The position numbers and the translations under genes were made by a program. This document shows, in pieces, positions 16,539 through 25,346 of a DNA stretch of 64,000 nt. The DNA lies in NCBI RefSeq assembly GCF_026627505.1, contig NZ_JAPNLK010000010.1:62001-126000 (forward strand). Reading direction: 5' to 3'. The notes below the pieces were generated by a model. That model ran no database searches and was not told the DNA's origin. It was given only the letters and a program-made list of their open reading frames with translations. The DNA comes from Streptomyces sp. H27-H5 (GTDB lineage Bacteria > Actinomycetota > Actinomycetes > Streptomycetales > Streptomycetaceae). Within the stretch, counting starts at the first letter, position 1, and every line of letters starts with the position of its first letter.

Positions 16539-17168
16539 GTGGAACTGGCCCATTACTCGGACTACGCCGTGCGCCTGGTCAACACCGAGGAGCCGGCCCG
16601 CAACAAGGACTCGCTCACCTCGGTGGACGCCGTCCGCGCGCTCTTCGGGGCCAGCACCCAGATGGCCCGCCGGGTCACCGACACCGACGTCACCCGCTTC
16701 CGCAACGTCCGCGGCCGGCTGCGCTCCGTCTTCGAGGCCGCCGACGGCGGCGACCACGTGCTCGCCGTCGACCTGCTGAACTCCCTGCTCATGGAGTTCC
16801 CCGTCAGCCCCCAGGTCTCCGGGCACGAGACCCTCGACGACGACGGCCGCCCCGACTGGCACATCCACCTCGCCGAGCACCCCTCGAACGCCTCTGCCGG
16901 CTACGCCGCCATGGCCTCCTTCGGGCTCGCCTTCCACCTCACCGCGCACGGCCCGGAGCGCCTGGGCCTGTGTCAGGCGGCGCCCTGCCGCAACGCCTAC
17001 CTCGACACCTCCACCAACCGGTCCCGCCGCTACTGCTCCGACCGCTGTGCCACCCGCGCGAACGTGGCCGCCTACCGGGCCCGCAAGCGCCTGGAGGCGG
17101 ACGAGTCCGCACGCAGCGGCCGCACCGCCGACGCCGCCCAGGACAGCCAGGTCCTCAGCGAACGCTGA
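16539..17168 (+). CDS. CGNR zinc-finger / ABATE-domain putative regulator
   Basis: A 209-residue protein. The N-terminal part is the conserved actinobacterial ABATE-like region (MELAHYSDYAVRLVNTEEP). The C-terminal zinc finger has Cys145, Cys150, Cys166 and Cys170 followed by RANVAAYRARK, the CGNR signature with Ala-Thr in place of Gly-Asn. Family members are believed to bind DNA. The start is GTG at 16539 with AAGGA upstream. Its last 97 bases overlap the end of sodX on the opposite strand, so the two convergent transcripts are antisense to each other. Confidence 0.8.
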   Translation: MELAHYSDYAVRLVNTEEPARNKDSLTSVDAVRALFGASTQMARRVTDTDVTRFRNVRGRLRSVFEAADGGDHVLAVDLLNSLLMEFPVSPQVSGHETLDDDGRPDWHIHLAEHPSNASAGYAAMASFGLAFHLTAHGPERLGLCQAAPCRNAYLDTSTNRSRRYCSDRCATRANVAAYRARKRLEADESARSGRTADAAQDSQVLSER

Positions 17169-17500
17169 GCCCCCGGCCCCGCCGGCCTGGGCCGCAACCG
17201 CACCAACGCCGTCGCCAGCACCAGCTCCGCGGGCACCGTCCCGTAGTCGGTGCTGTCGCCGGTCTCGTTGAACGGGTTGTCCCCGAGCACCCACCAGCCG
17301 CCCGGCCGCCGCTCCACCGCGCGCTTGACCACCAGCAGGTCCTGCTGGAACGGGTGCCGCAGGACGACCACGTTCCCCGGACGCACGGGCGCCCCGTACC
17401 GGACGACCACCTGATCCCCGTGGACCAGCGTCGGGACCATCGACGGCCCGTACACGTCCAGCACGCCCAAGCGCTTCCAGGCGCGCTTGTCCTCCACCAT
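17072..17500 (-). CDS. sodX: Nickel superoxide dismutase maturation protease
   Basis: A 142-residue S26-family (signal-peptidase-like) serine protease. The catalytic Ser20 lies in YGPSMVPTL and Lys59 in LLVVKRAV, and the GDNPFNETGDSTDYGTVP box is the family signature. It has no strong membrane anchor. SodX removes the N-terminal leader of pro-SodN so that the His-Cys nickel hook becomes the new N-terminus. The start ATG at 17500 has AGGAGG six bases upstream. It is divergent from sodN with 171 bp between, and its 3' end runs 97 bp into the convergent CGNR gene. The Arg/Ala-rich C-terminal tail lies in that overlap. Confidence 0.88.
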   Translation of the reverse strand: MVEDKRAWKRLGVLDVYGPSMVPTLVHGDQVVVRYGAPVRPGNVVVLRHPFQQDLLVVKRAVERRPGGWWVLGDNPFNETGDSTDYGTVPAELVLATALVRLRPRPAGPGAQRSLRTWLSWAASAVRPLRADSSASRRLRAR

Positions 17501-17671
17501 GAGCGACCTCCTCGTCCCCTCCGCATGCTGCCGCATGGGTCCGTACATTCGCTCACCGCGGGCGCGTCGACGCTGGACTTTTGTCCTAAGCCCGCAGGGG
17601 CGCCCGCGAATTCCGGTCGGTCAGCGAGTAATCTCCCCCTTGAGAAGACGATCACGAGGAGGACAAACTCC

Positions 17672-18067
17672 ATGCTTTCCCGCCTCTTCGCCCCCAAGGC
17701 GAAGGTCTCCGCCCACTGTGACCTGCCCTGCGGCGTGTACGACCCGGCCCAGGCCCGTATCGAGGCCGAGTCGGTCAAGGCCGTCCAGGAGAAGTACCAG
17801 GCCAACGACGACGCGGACTTCCGCGCCCGCGCGATCACCATCAAGGAGCAGCGCGCCGAGCTGGCCAAGCACCACGTCTCGGTGCTGTGGAGCGACTACT
17901 TCAAGCCGCCGCACTTCGAGAAGTACCCGCAGCTCCACACCCTGGTCAACGACACCCTGAAGGCCCTCTCGGCCGCCAAGGCGTCGAACGACCCGGCGAC
18001 CGGTCAGAAGGCGCTCGACCTGATCGCCGAGATCGACCGCATCTTCTGGGAGACCAAGGCCGCCTGA
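17672..18067 (+). CDS. sodN: Nickel superoxide dismutase
   Basis: A 131-residue pro-enzyme. Fourteen leader residues precede HCDLPCGVYDPAQ, the nickel-hook sequence; cleavage exposes His1, and Cys2 and Cys6 bind nickel. The four-helix body follows. The protein dismutates superoxide in the cytoplasm as a hexamer. ATG at 17672 with GAGGAGG nine bases upstream. The maturation protease sodX is divergent. A 23-bp-stem terminator ends the transcript; in S. coelicolor the sodN 3' UTR is processed to a small RNA that represses iron SOD, and the same could hold here. Confidence 0.95.
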   Translation: MLSRLFAPKAKVSAHCDLPCGVYDPAQARIEAESVKAVQEKYQANDDADFRARAITIKEQRAELAKHHVSVLWSDYFKPPHFEKYPQLHTLVNDTLKALSAAKASNDPATGQKALDLIAEIDRIFWETKAA

Positions 18068-18081
18068 TCCAGGCCCGCGTC

Positions 18082-18131
18082 CCCACGACGAAGGGGCCCG
18101 ACCGGAAACGGTCGGGCCCCTTCGTCGTGGG
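18082..18131 (+). terminator. sodN terminator with 23-bp perfect stem
   Basis: The arms 18082-18104 and 18109-18131 pair without mismatch around a GAAA tetraloop (stem core GACGAAGGGGCCCGACCG). It starts 14 bases after the sodN stop. It also faces the convergent DUF6104 gene and could act in both directions. Confidence 0.9.
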
Positions 18132-18178
18132 TGCCGCGAGGGACACCGGGAAGTCCGCGGGGGACCGCCCGGCACCTG

Positions 18179-18364
18179 CTATTCCTCGTCCTCGTCCTCG
18201 TCGTCGAGACGCGCCAGCCAGGTGGCCAGCCGCTCCACCGGGACCTCGAAGTCCGGGTTCAGGTCGACGAAGGTGCGGAGCTGCTCGGCGAGCCACTCGA
18301 AAGTGACCTCCTCCTCGCCGCGCCGCTTCTCCAGCTCCTCGATGCCGCGATCGGTGAAGTACAA
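18179..18364 (-). CDS. Small DUF6104-type acidic protein
   Basis: A 61-residue protein, MYFTDRGIEELEKRRGEE at the start and ending in an Asp/Glu tail. Small proteins of this form are widespread and conserved in Streptomyces, with no known function. It begins with TTG at 18364, with GGAG six bases upstream. It converges on sodN. Confidence 0.75.
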   Translation of the reverse strand: MYFTDRGIEELEKRRGEEEVTFEWLAEQLRTFVDLNPDFEVPVERLATWLARLDDEDEDEE

Positions 18365-18495
18365 GTCGGGCTCCGTGCCGTGATGAAAGTGGGCGTGGGG
18401 TGTTTCCCGCCAGGATAATCCCGGCTCGCGGCCAGGCCTCCCGCCCTCCCCGGGCCGCCGCTAGCCTGGATGGTCACGACCTGAGGGGGCGGGGG

Positions 18496-20604
18496 ATGCA
18501 GGACGGGCGCACGGGCGGCGCCGCGCGCGCCTTCGAGCTCCTGGAGCCCCTCGTCCGGGCGGCCACCGTACGCGTGCACGCGGCCCCGGACGGGTATGCA
18601 CTCCCCGGCAGCCACTGGTCCGGTCCCACGTGGGGGAGCGGCTTCTTCATCGCCCCCGGCTGGGTCCTGACGTGCGCGCACGTGATCGGCGAAGGGGGTG
18701 CTGCGGTGCGCCTGGTCGGACGCGAGGTCGGCATCTCCTTCTTCTCCGGCGGCGCCGCCGCGGGGATCCCGGGCGCGGCCGCGGTCACCGGGACGGTCGC
18801 GGGGCGGGTCGAATGCGTGCTCCCGGACCGCCTGGAGGAACGCCGCCCCGGCCGGGGCGCCCTGTGGGACCTCCCGGACCTGGCCCTGATCCGGGTCCTC
18901 GCCCCCGTCTCGCACGCCTGCGTGTGGCTGACCGACCGGGCCCGACCCCGCATCGACGAGGCCGCGTACTTCGGCTGCACCGAGGACCTCGGGATGCGCG
19001 AGATCACCGGCCGTACGACACGACTGCGCGGCACCGCCGGGGGCGGCGCGGCGATCCGGCTCGGCGACGAGGACGAGATCGAACCCGGCATGTCCGGCGG
19101 CCCCGTCGTGGACCTGGCGCGCGGCGAGGTCATCGGGGTGATCAAGGCCCGGCGGCACGCCGGCGGCGGCGGCCTCGCCGTGTCCGTGGCCCAACTGCGC
19201 ACCCTGCCCATGGCCGCCACCGGACAGATCGGCCTGTACCGCAGGGTCATGCAGGCCCACGACCTCTACCACTACGACCAACACCTCAGCGATCTCAACA
19301 GCCGCCGCACCTGGACCGACGTCCACGACGAACTCCCGGGCGACGAACAGGACCCCTACGGCAGCCGGGGCCGGCTCACCCGCCTCACCCCCGCCGAGCG
19401 CACCACCCTGTGCGGGCTGCTCGCCGAACTGCCGCCCCCCGGCTCCTCGGAGGCGGTCCGGTCGCTCGCCGAGGCCGCCCGCGGCGAGGAACCCGACACC
19501 GGGCTGCCCGCCCCGCTCAGCTGGCGCGACGGCCTCGGACTGCTGCACGACCCGCCGGGCGCCGGCGGGGAGGCCGCCGCGATGCTCCGCTACGCGACCG
19601 ACGTCAGCGTCGCCGACCACCGCGAACCGCCCTCCCCGGGCGCCGACGAGGAACTGTGGGACTGGGTGCGCACGACCGCGGAACGGCTGTGGCGACCCCT
19701 GCGGCGCGAACTCGGCGAACGCCGCGACCGGGGCCTCGCGGACCGGGAACTGCGCCGGCGCGCCCGGGCCGGGCAGACGGCCCCGGGAAGGGCCCGGGCG
19801 GCCGGCGGCCTGCCGGCGGGTCCCTCGGTCCTGCTGGAGGTGTGGGCGCACAGCTGGGAAGAGGTCTACGACTGGCGGGTCTCGGTGCTCACGGGGCCGC
19901 AGCGGGTCACCCCGCTGGACTCCGGCACCCGCGTGAGCCCGGCCCGCCTGCCGGCGGCCTCGCGGGCGGCGCTCGCCGAGGGGTTCCGGCGGTGCGACAC
20001 GCACGAGGCGGTCGCCCTCCTCGAAGTGGCCGTCGCCCCCGAGCTGTTCGGGCTGGCGGTCGACGAGTGGCCGGTGGCGGGAGGGATCCCGGTGGGCGTC
20101 CAGCGGCCGGTGGTGTTCCGCCACCCGGGCGACGGTGCGGAGCGCGACGCCGGCGCGGCGGGACCGGGCGGACGGTGGGCGCGCGTCCAGGAGGGCCCGC
20201 TCCAGGGGCGGCGCGCCGACTGCTTCCGCGGCCGTCAACGCAGCCCCTCACCGGCCTGGTTGGCGGCCCTGGTCGACAACACCGTCCCGGTGCTGTGCCG
20301 GGACGCGGCCGCCGAGCCCACCCTCGGGGCGCTGTACGCGGTCCGGGACGCGGGGTACGGGGTGCTCGTGTGCCGGCGGCCACCGGCCGACCCGGGGCAG
20401 TCGTGCGCGCCGTTCCACCGCGGGCTGCGCGAGGAACTCGCCGAGGCAGGCCGGGCGGCCGTGCTGCCGCTGCGGCTGAAGGCCCTGCGGAGCCGGGCCC
20501 ACGGGGCGGACCCCGACGCCTACTGGGCCGCCGGGATGACGCTGGTGTGGGAGGACCCGGGACGGGCGCTGCCGCAGGACGAGCCGCTCCAGGGGGACCT
20601 GTGA
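18496..20604 (+). CDS. Trypsin-like serine protease with large C-terminal effector-associated region
   Basis: A 702-residue intracellular protein (no signal peptide). Residues 45-225 are a trypsin-like/HtrA-type protease with a complete triad: His62 in TCAHVI, Asp128 in LPDLALI, Ser200 in PGMSGGP. About 230-270 links to a long region without catalytic motifs (about 290-700); its last part (WAHSWEEVYDWRVSVLTGPQ onward) resembles the vWA-MoxR-associated C-terminal domains of conflict-system proteins. It opens a co-directional block with MoxR ATPase and vWA genes, the combination described computationally as a ternary NTP-dependent conflict module. The start at 18496 follows a GAGGGGGCGGGGG stretch. 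The substrate is unknown; the activated protease could be an effector or a peptide processor. Confidence 0.8.
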   Translation: MQDGRTGGAARAFELLEPLVRAATVRVHAAPDGYALPGSHWSGPTWGSGFFIAPGWVLTCAHVIGEGGAAVRLVGREVGISFFSGGAAAGIPGAAAVTGTVAGRVECVLPDRLEERRPGRGALWDLPDLALIRVLAPVSHACVWLTDRARPRIDEAAYFGCTEDLGMREITGRTTRLRGTAGGGAAIRLGDEDEIEPGMSGGPVVDLARGEVIGVIKARRHAGGGGLAVSVAQLRTLPMAATGQIGLYRRVMQAHDLYHYDQHLSDLNSRRTWTDVHDELPGDEQDPYGSRGRLTRLTPAERTTLCGLLAELPPPGSSEAVRSLAEAARGEEPDTGLPAPLSWRDGLGLLHDPPGAGGEAAAMLRYATDVSVADHREPPSPGADEELWDWVRTTAERLWRPLRRELGERRDRGLADRELRRRARAGQTAPGRARAAGGLPAGPSVLLEVWAHSWEEVYDWRVSVLTGPQRVTPLDSGTRVSPARLPAASRAALAEGFRRCDTHEAVALLEVAVAPELFGLAVDEWPVAGGIPVGVQRPVVFRHPGDGAERDAGAAGPGGRWARVQEGPLQGRRADCFRGRQRSPSPAWLAALVDNTVPVLCRDAAAEPTLGALYAVRDAGYGVLVCRRPPADPGQSCAPFHRGLREELAEAGRAAVLPLRLKALRSRAHGADPDAYWAAGMTLVWEDPGRALPQDEPLQGDL

Positions 20605-20734
20605 CGGGCCCCGCGGCGGGGCGCCCGCGTCGGCCGCGGCGGTGGCCGGCACGGCGTACGGGGGACCCGGGGCGGCGCCGGGAGACGCCCCCCGACGGCA
20701 CGGGAACGCTGCGCACGGCACGGGAGGAGCGGAC

Positions 20735-21745
20735 GTGAACGAGGAATGGCTCATCTACCGGGGCGTCGGTGAACCCCACGACGGCATCGACGCGCTCCCC
20801 GACCCGCCCCCCTGGCGGGACTTCGACGGCGGCCCCGCCCTGGAGGCCGGCGGCCCCGGCGCGGCGGCCGACGCGAACGTGGCCCGCCGGCTCGGCGCAC
20901 ACCGACAGGCGGCGGAAATGCACCGGCCGGAGCCCGAGGAACTGGAGGCGGTCAACGCCGCGCTGTACCTGCGCCGGCCGCTGCTCGTCACCGGCTTCCC
21001 CGGAACGGGCAAGTCCACGCTCGCGCACGCCGTCGCGCACGAACTGAGGCTCGGCCGCGTCCTGCGCTGGCCCGTGGTCTCACGGACCGTGCTCCAGGAG
21101 GGCCTGTACCGCTACGACGCCATCGCCCGGCTCCAGGACGTACAGATCGCGGCCGGCGGCGGGAACCCCGGCGGCTCGCCCGGGATCGGCAAGTACATCC
21201 GCCTAGGACCGCTCGGGACGGCGCTGCTGCCCACGGAACGCCCCCGCGTGCTGCTCATCGACGAGATCGACAAGAGCGACATCGACCTGCCCAACGACCT
21301 GCTGAACGTGCTGGAGGAGGGCGAGTTCACGCTGCCCGAGCTGGAACGGGTCGCGGACACCGAACCCGAGGTGCGGGTGCTCACCGACGACGGAGCCAAG
21401 GTGGCCGTGCGGGACGGCCGGATCCGCTGCCGGGCCTTCCCCTTCATCATCCTCACCAGCAACGGCGAACGGGACTTCCCCGCCGCCCTGCTGCGCCGCT
21501 GCATCCAGCTCAAGCTCGGACAGCCCGGGGAGAAACGGCTCGCCACCATGGTCCGGGCCCACCTGGGCGAGGAGGCCGCCCGGCTGGGCGCCGACCTGAT
21601 CCGGGAGTTCCTCAGTCGCTCGCAGACCGAACTCGTGGCGGCCGACCAACTCCTCAACGCCATCTACCTCACCCACCACGCGGCCCCGCCCACCCGGGAG
21701 GACCTCGCCGACCTGCTCATCCAGCGCCTCGACCGGCCGAGGTGA
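20735..21745 (+). CDS. MoxR-type AAA+ ATPase
   Basis: A 336-residue AAA+ ATPase of the MoxR clade. Walker A is GFPGTGKST (87-95), Walker B LLIDEIDK (173-180), sensor 1 near IILTSNGERDFP (238-249), and an arginine-finger region at LLRRC. The N-terminal 60 residues are variable. MoxR proteins act as chaperone-like partners of vWA proteins, and a vWA gene follows with a GTGA overlap. GTG start at 20735 with GGAGGAG upstream. Co-directional with the protease gene (130-bp gap). Confidence 0.88.
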   Translation: MNEEWLIYRGVGEPHDGIDALPDPPPWRDFDGGPALEAGGPGAAADANVARRLGAHRQAAEMHRPEPEELEAVNAALYLRRPLLVTGFPGTGKSTLAHAVAHELRLGRVLRWPVVSRTVLQEGLYRYDAIARLQDVQIAAGGGNPGGSPGIGKYIRLGPLGTALLPTERPRVLLIDEIDKSDIDLPNDLLNVLEEGEFTLPELERVADTEPEVRVLTDDGAKVAVRDGRIRCRAFPFIILTSNGERDFPAALLRRCIQLKLGQPGEKRLATMVRAHLGEEAARLGADLIREFLSRSQTELVAADQLLNAIYLTHHAAPPTREDLADLLIQRLDRPR

Positions 21746-24700
21746 CCCCCGTGCCCTCCGCGTCCCCCGTCGAGCCCATCCGGGAACTGGCCGCCCTGTT
21801 GCGGGCCGCCGGCCTCGACCCGTCCGCCGAGGAACTGGCCGACGCCCTGTGGCTGGCCGGGCTGACCGCAGGACCACCGGGGGAGCCCGGCACCCGGCCC
21901 GCGCGGGTCCGCCGGCCGCCGCCGCCCGCGCGGGCCGAGTCGACGCGGCCGCCCCGGGCGCCGGAGCCCGCGCGGGAGGACACCGACCCCGAGGATCCGG
22001 TCACCCTGTATCCCGCCGGGCGCCGGTTCCCCGGCGCCGAGGTCGAGGTCGAGGCCCCGGCGGGGCTGCCCGTACGGGTGCCCGGCGCGACCGCGCTGCC
22101 CCGGATCATGGACGTCCAGCGGGCCCTGCGCGCCCTGCAACGGCGCCGGCCCGCCGCGCCGCCCACCCGTACCGTGCTCGACGAGGCGGCCACCGCGGAG
22201 GCCAGCGCCCGGGCGCTCGGGCTGCTCATCCCCGTGCTGCGGTCCGACAGCCGGCGCGAGGCCACCGTCCGGCTGGTCATGGACGCCTCCCCGTCGATGG
22301 CGGTCTGGCAGGACCTGTTCGACGAACTGCGCTCCGTGTGCGAGCGGCTGGGCGCCTTCCGGGACGTACAGGTCCACTACCTGCACCGGCTCGGCGACGG
22401 AACGGCGCTCATCGGACGCGGCCCCTCGCCGGGAGGCGCACTGCGGTCCGGGGAACAACTGCGGGACCCCACCGGGCGGACCCTGACCATGGTGGTCTCC
22501 GACTGCGCCGGACCGGTCTGGCGCGAGGGCGAGGCGCAGCGGCTCCTGTACCGGTGGGCCGAGTGCGCCCCCTGCGTCGTCGTACAGCCGCTGCCCCAGC
22601 GGCTGTGGGGCCGCAGCTGGCTGCCCACCGAGCGCGGGGAGCTGTCCCGGGTCGACGGCCGCGGGCGCCGGCTGCGGTTCCGCCCGGAACGGCCGCCCCG
22701 GCCCGGCCGCCCCACCGGCGGCCTGACCGTGCCCGTGCTGCCGCCCCACGCCCACGCCCTGGGCGCCTGGGCCCGGCTCGTCGCCGGCCTCGGCACCGGG
22801 CCCGTGCCCGCCGAGGTGGGCCGGGTCCTCGCCGACCACCCGGCGGCCCCCGCGCCGCCGCCCCGGGCCGCGCGACCGCCGCGCGAACTGGTGAGCCGCT
22901 TCCGCTCGTCGGCGTCCCCCGGGGCCGTACAGCTCGCCGTCTACCTCGCCGCGGCGCCGCTCACCCTGCCCGTGATGCGGCTCGTACAGCGCACGATGCT
23001 CCCCGACTCGGAGCCCTCCGACCTCGCCGAGGTGCTGCTGAGCGGGCTGTTGCGGCGGGGGCCCGACAGCGGCTGGTACGCGTTCGTGCCGGGCGTGCGG
23101 GACGTGCTGCTGGGGCCGCTCGGGCGCGACGAGGCCGCCCTGGTCCTCAAGCACTGCTCGGAGTACGTCCTGGCCCACTTCGGGCGGGGCGTGCGCAACT
23201 TCCCCGCGCTGGCCGTCTCCCAGCTCACCGGCGCGCCGATGGACTCCGCCGAGGAGCGGATGCCCGCCGGCCGGCTCCCGCAGGCCTTCGCCCAGGTGTC
23301 GGCGAAGGTCGTACGGCGCTACCTGCCCGGCCCGCCGCCCGACACGGCCGAGGCCCCGCCGCCGCCCGCGACGCCCGCCGCCGACGCGCGGGAGCGGGCG
23401 CTGCGCACCGCCCTGGCCCGGCCCCTCGACGGAGGGCAGCGCGGGCTGTACGAGACCGTCACCCTGCTGCGCCGGGCCGTGGCCGCCCCGCCCGGGCCCG
23501 ACGACCCGCCGGGCGAGGCCGAGGCCGAACTGGCCGGCGCCCTCCTGCGGTTGTGGGCCCTCCAGCGGGACCCGGAACTGCTCGCGGAGGCCGAGCGGGC
23601 CGTCGAGGGACAGCCCGACGCCCGGGCCCGCGCACTGCGGGGCCGCGTGCTGTACGAACGGGCGCTCGCCGGCGTCGCGCCGGACGGCGGGCTCCCCGAC
23701 GGCGCACTGCTGGAGGCAGCGGACCGGGAGTTCGCGGCGGCCGGGGCCGCGCCGGGAGCCGATCGGGCGCTGCGCCTGGACTGCGCCGTGCGCCGCGCCC
23801 GCAGCCTGGTCCGGCTCGGCGAACTGCGCCACGACCCGGGGGCGCTGCGCGAGGCACGGGCCGCGCTGGAGGCGCTCGCCGACCCGGACGACGCCGGCGA
23901 CGCGGGGGAGGCCGAGGCGCGCCGGGGCCGGGAACTCGGTCGGGTCCTGCTGGCCCTGCTGCCCCACACCCCCGACCCGACCGAGCGCGCGGAGCTGGCC
24001 GAGGCGGCCGCCGGGCGGCTCACCGCCGACCCGCGGGCCGAACCGGAGGCACGCGCCCGGGTCCGCGTCGAGCGCGCCGCGGCCCTGAGCCACCTGCCCG
24101 GACGGCTGGAGGAGGCCTCCGGGGAACTGGCCACCGCGCTGACCGAGACCGGCGAGGCCGGCGCGCGGGTGGCCGCGCTGGTGTGCCTGGCCCGCGTGCA
24201 CCGGGCACGGTACGCGCGGGACGCGGACCCGCGGGCGCTGGAGGACGCGGCCGAGGCGTACGGACGGGCCCGCCGGCTGATCCCCCGGGACGGGGACGCC
24301 TTCGGGGAACTGCTGCCCGAGTGGGGTGACGTGCTCCTGGACCGGGCACGGGCGCCCGACGCCGACGCGCACCGGTTCGCGTCGACGGCCGTACGGGTGC
24401 TGCGCGAGAGCCGGGCCGCCGTGCCCCAGTCCGACCCCCGCGCCGGGCACCGGCTGCGGCGCCTCGCGGCGGGCTTGCGGCTGCGGCACGCCTACGAGGG
24501 CGACGTGGTGGACCTGCGCGAGGCGGAGTACCTGCTGGAACTGGCGGCCCGGCACGGCCGGGGCCCGCTGGAGCGGGCCGGGGCCTGGCGCGAGCACGGT
24601 GACGTCCAGCGGGAGATCCACGGACACACGCGGGCCGTCGACCGGCTCGACCGGGCGGCGGACTCCTACCGCCGGGCCTGGCGCGAGGCGTCGGAGACGG

Positions 24701-24912
24701 AGCCGGGGCCCGACCGAGAGGCGGCGCTCCGGCTGGCGGTACGGGCGCAGGAGCTGCGGGGGGAGGTGCTGGAACGGCTGGCCCGACCGCGCGCGGCGCT
24801 CGACGCGTACCGCTCCGCGGTGGAGCTGTGGCAGGGACTCGGGGGCGGGGACGCCGAGCGGCGGACCGAGCGCCTGCGGGCACGGATCCGTGTCCTGGAG
24901 GCCGGCCTGTGA
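21742..24912 (+). CDS. vWA-domain protein of the SAV_2336 type with C-terminal helical repeats
   Basis: A 1056-residue protein. The N-terminal 45 residues are a small helical domain (EPIRELAALLRAAGLDPSAEE) like that named after SAV_2336. A Pro-rich linker follows. The region from about 165 carries a vWA-like fold with the MIDAS DASPS (Asp181, Ser183, Ser185). From about 550 to the end, Ala/Arg/Leu-rich paired helices repeat, consistent with TPR-like repeats. The start GTG overlaps the stop of the MoxR gene, so the two subunits are probably made in fixed ratio. The next gene downstream encodes the FxSxx-type peptide, which links the protease/MoxR/vWA module to the peptide-modification module. 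Confidence 0.8.
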   Translation: MTPVPSASPVEPIRELAALLRAAGLDPSAEELADALWLAGLTAGPPGEPGTRPARVRRPPPPARAESTRPPRAPEPAREDTDPEDPVTLYPAGRRFPGAEVEVEAPAGLPVRVPGATALPRIMDVQRALRALQRRRPAAPPTRTVLDEAATAEASARALGLLIPVLRSDSRREATVRLVMDASPSMAVWQDLFDELRSVCERLGAFRDVQVHYLHRLGDGTALIGRGPSPGGALRSGEQLRDPTGRTLTMVVSDCAGPVWREGEAQRLLYRWAECAPCVVVQPLPQRLWGRSWLPTERGELSRVDGRGRRLRFRPERPPRPGRPTGGLTVPVLPPHAHALGAWARLVAGLGTGPVPAEVGRVLADHPAAPAPPPRAARPPRELVSRFRSSASPGAVQLAVYLAAAPLTLPVMRLVQRTMLPDSEPSDLAEVLLSGLLRRGPDSGWYAFVPGVRDVLLGPLGRDEAALVLKHCSEYVLAHFGRGVRNFPALAVSQLTGAPMDSAEERMPAGRLPQAFAQVSAKVVRRYLPGPPPDTAEAPPPPATPAADARERALRTALARPLDGGQRGLYETVTLLRRAVAAPPGPDDPPGEAEAELAGALLRLWALQRDPELLAEAERAVEGQPDARARALRGRVLYERALAGVAPDGGLPDGALLEAADREFAAAGAAPGADRALRLDCAVRRARSLVRLGELRHDPGALREARAALEALADPDDAGDAGEAEARRGRELGRVLLALLPHTPDPTERAELAEAAAGRLTADPRAEPEARARVRVERAAALSHLPGRLEEASGELATALTETGEAGARVAALVCLARVHRARYARDADPRALEDAAEAYGRARRLIPRDGDAFGELLPEWGDVLLDRARAPDADAHRFASTAVRVLRESRAAVPQSDPRAGHRLRRLAAGLRLRHAYEGDVVDLREAEYLLELAARHGRGPLERAGAWREHGDVQREIHGHTRAVDRLDRAADSYRRAWREASETEPGPDREAALRLAVRAQELRGEVLERLARPRAALDAYRSAVELWQGLGGGDAERRTERLRARIRVLEAGL

Positions 24913-25021
24913 CCGCGCCCCGCGCGCCGGCGCGAGCGGACCGGACCGGCCCCGGTGGGCGGCGCGGGGAAGAGGGCCGGCGAGCGTCCGGCCCGGGACA
25001 CGACAGGGGGGCGGACCGGAG

Positions 25022-25216
25022 ATGGTGACGGGACGGCAGGAGACGACGACCGGTGTCCGGAGGTGTCCCGGGCGGTTACCGGACCTGTCCGGACTGGATC
25101 TGACCGCGTTGCGGGAGATCGAGCATCCGGTGCTGGCCGAGGTGATGAAGGGCATGGTCGAGCGGGTCACCCACCCCGCCGAGATCCTGAACGCCTTCGA
25201 CTCGGGAGTCACCTGA
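25022..25216 (+). CDS. fxsA: FxSxx-type precursor peptide (candidate cyclophane RiPP)
   Basis: A 64-residue peptide. An N-terminal polar stretch is followed by LPDLSGLDLTALREIEHPVL, which matches the conserved leader of FxSxx-COOH peptides, and the C-terminus reads NAFDSGVT. The Phe59-Asp60-Ser61 motif is the expected target of the adjacent radical SAM enzyme. The usual family ends FxSxx; here one extra residue (Thr64) follows. Start ATG at 25022 is the best available, with only a weak purine-rich stretch ahead; a GTG follows directly. It lies between the vWA gene and the maturase gene. Confidence 0.85.
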   Translation: MVTGRQETTTGVRRCPGRLPDLSGLDLTALREIEHPVLAEVMKGMVERVTHPAEILNAFDSGVT

Positions 25217-25346
25217 CACGAGCCCACCACCGCCGTATACGACGGGAGTTGACCACTTTCCGCCGTTAGTGCAGGCCGTCCGGGGGGCAGGGATGGACCG
25301 TCCCGGGGGTCCCCCCAGCGGTAGCCGGGGGAGGGAGGCGCAGGCG

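Noticed and set aside
18179..18364. An antitoxin reading for the small acidic protein
   Set aside because: No toxin partner is adjacent, and it matches a conserved Streptomyces small-protein type.
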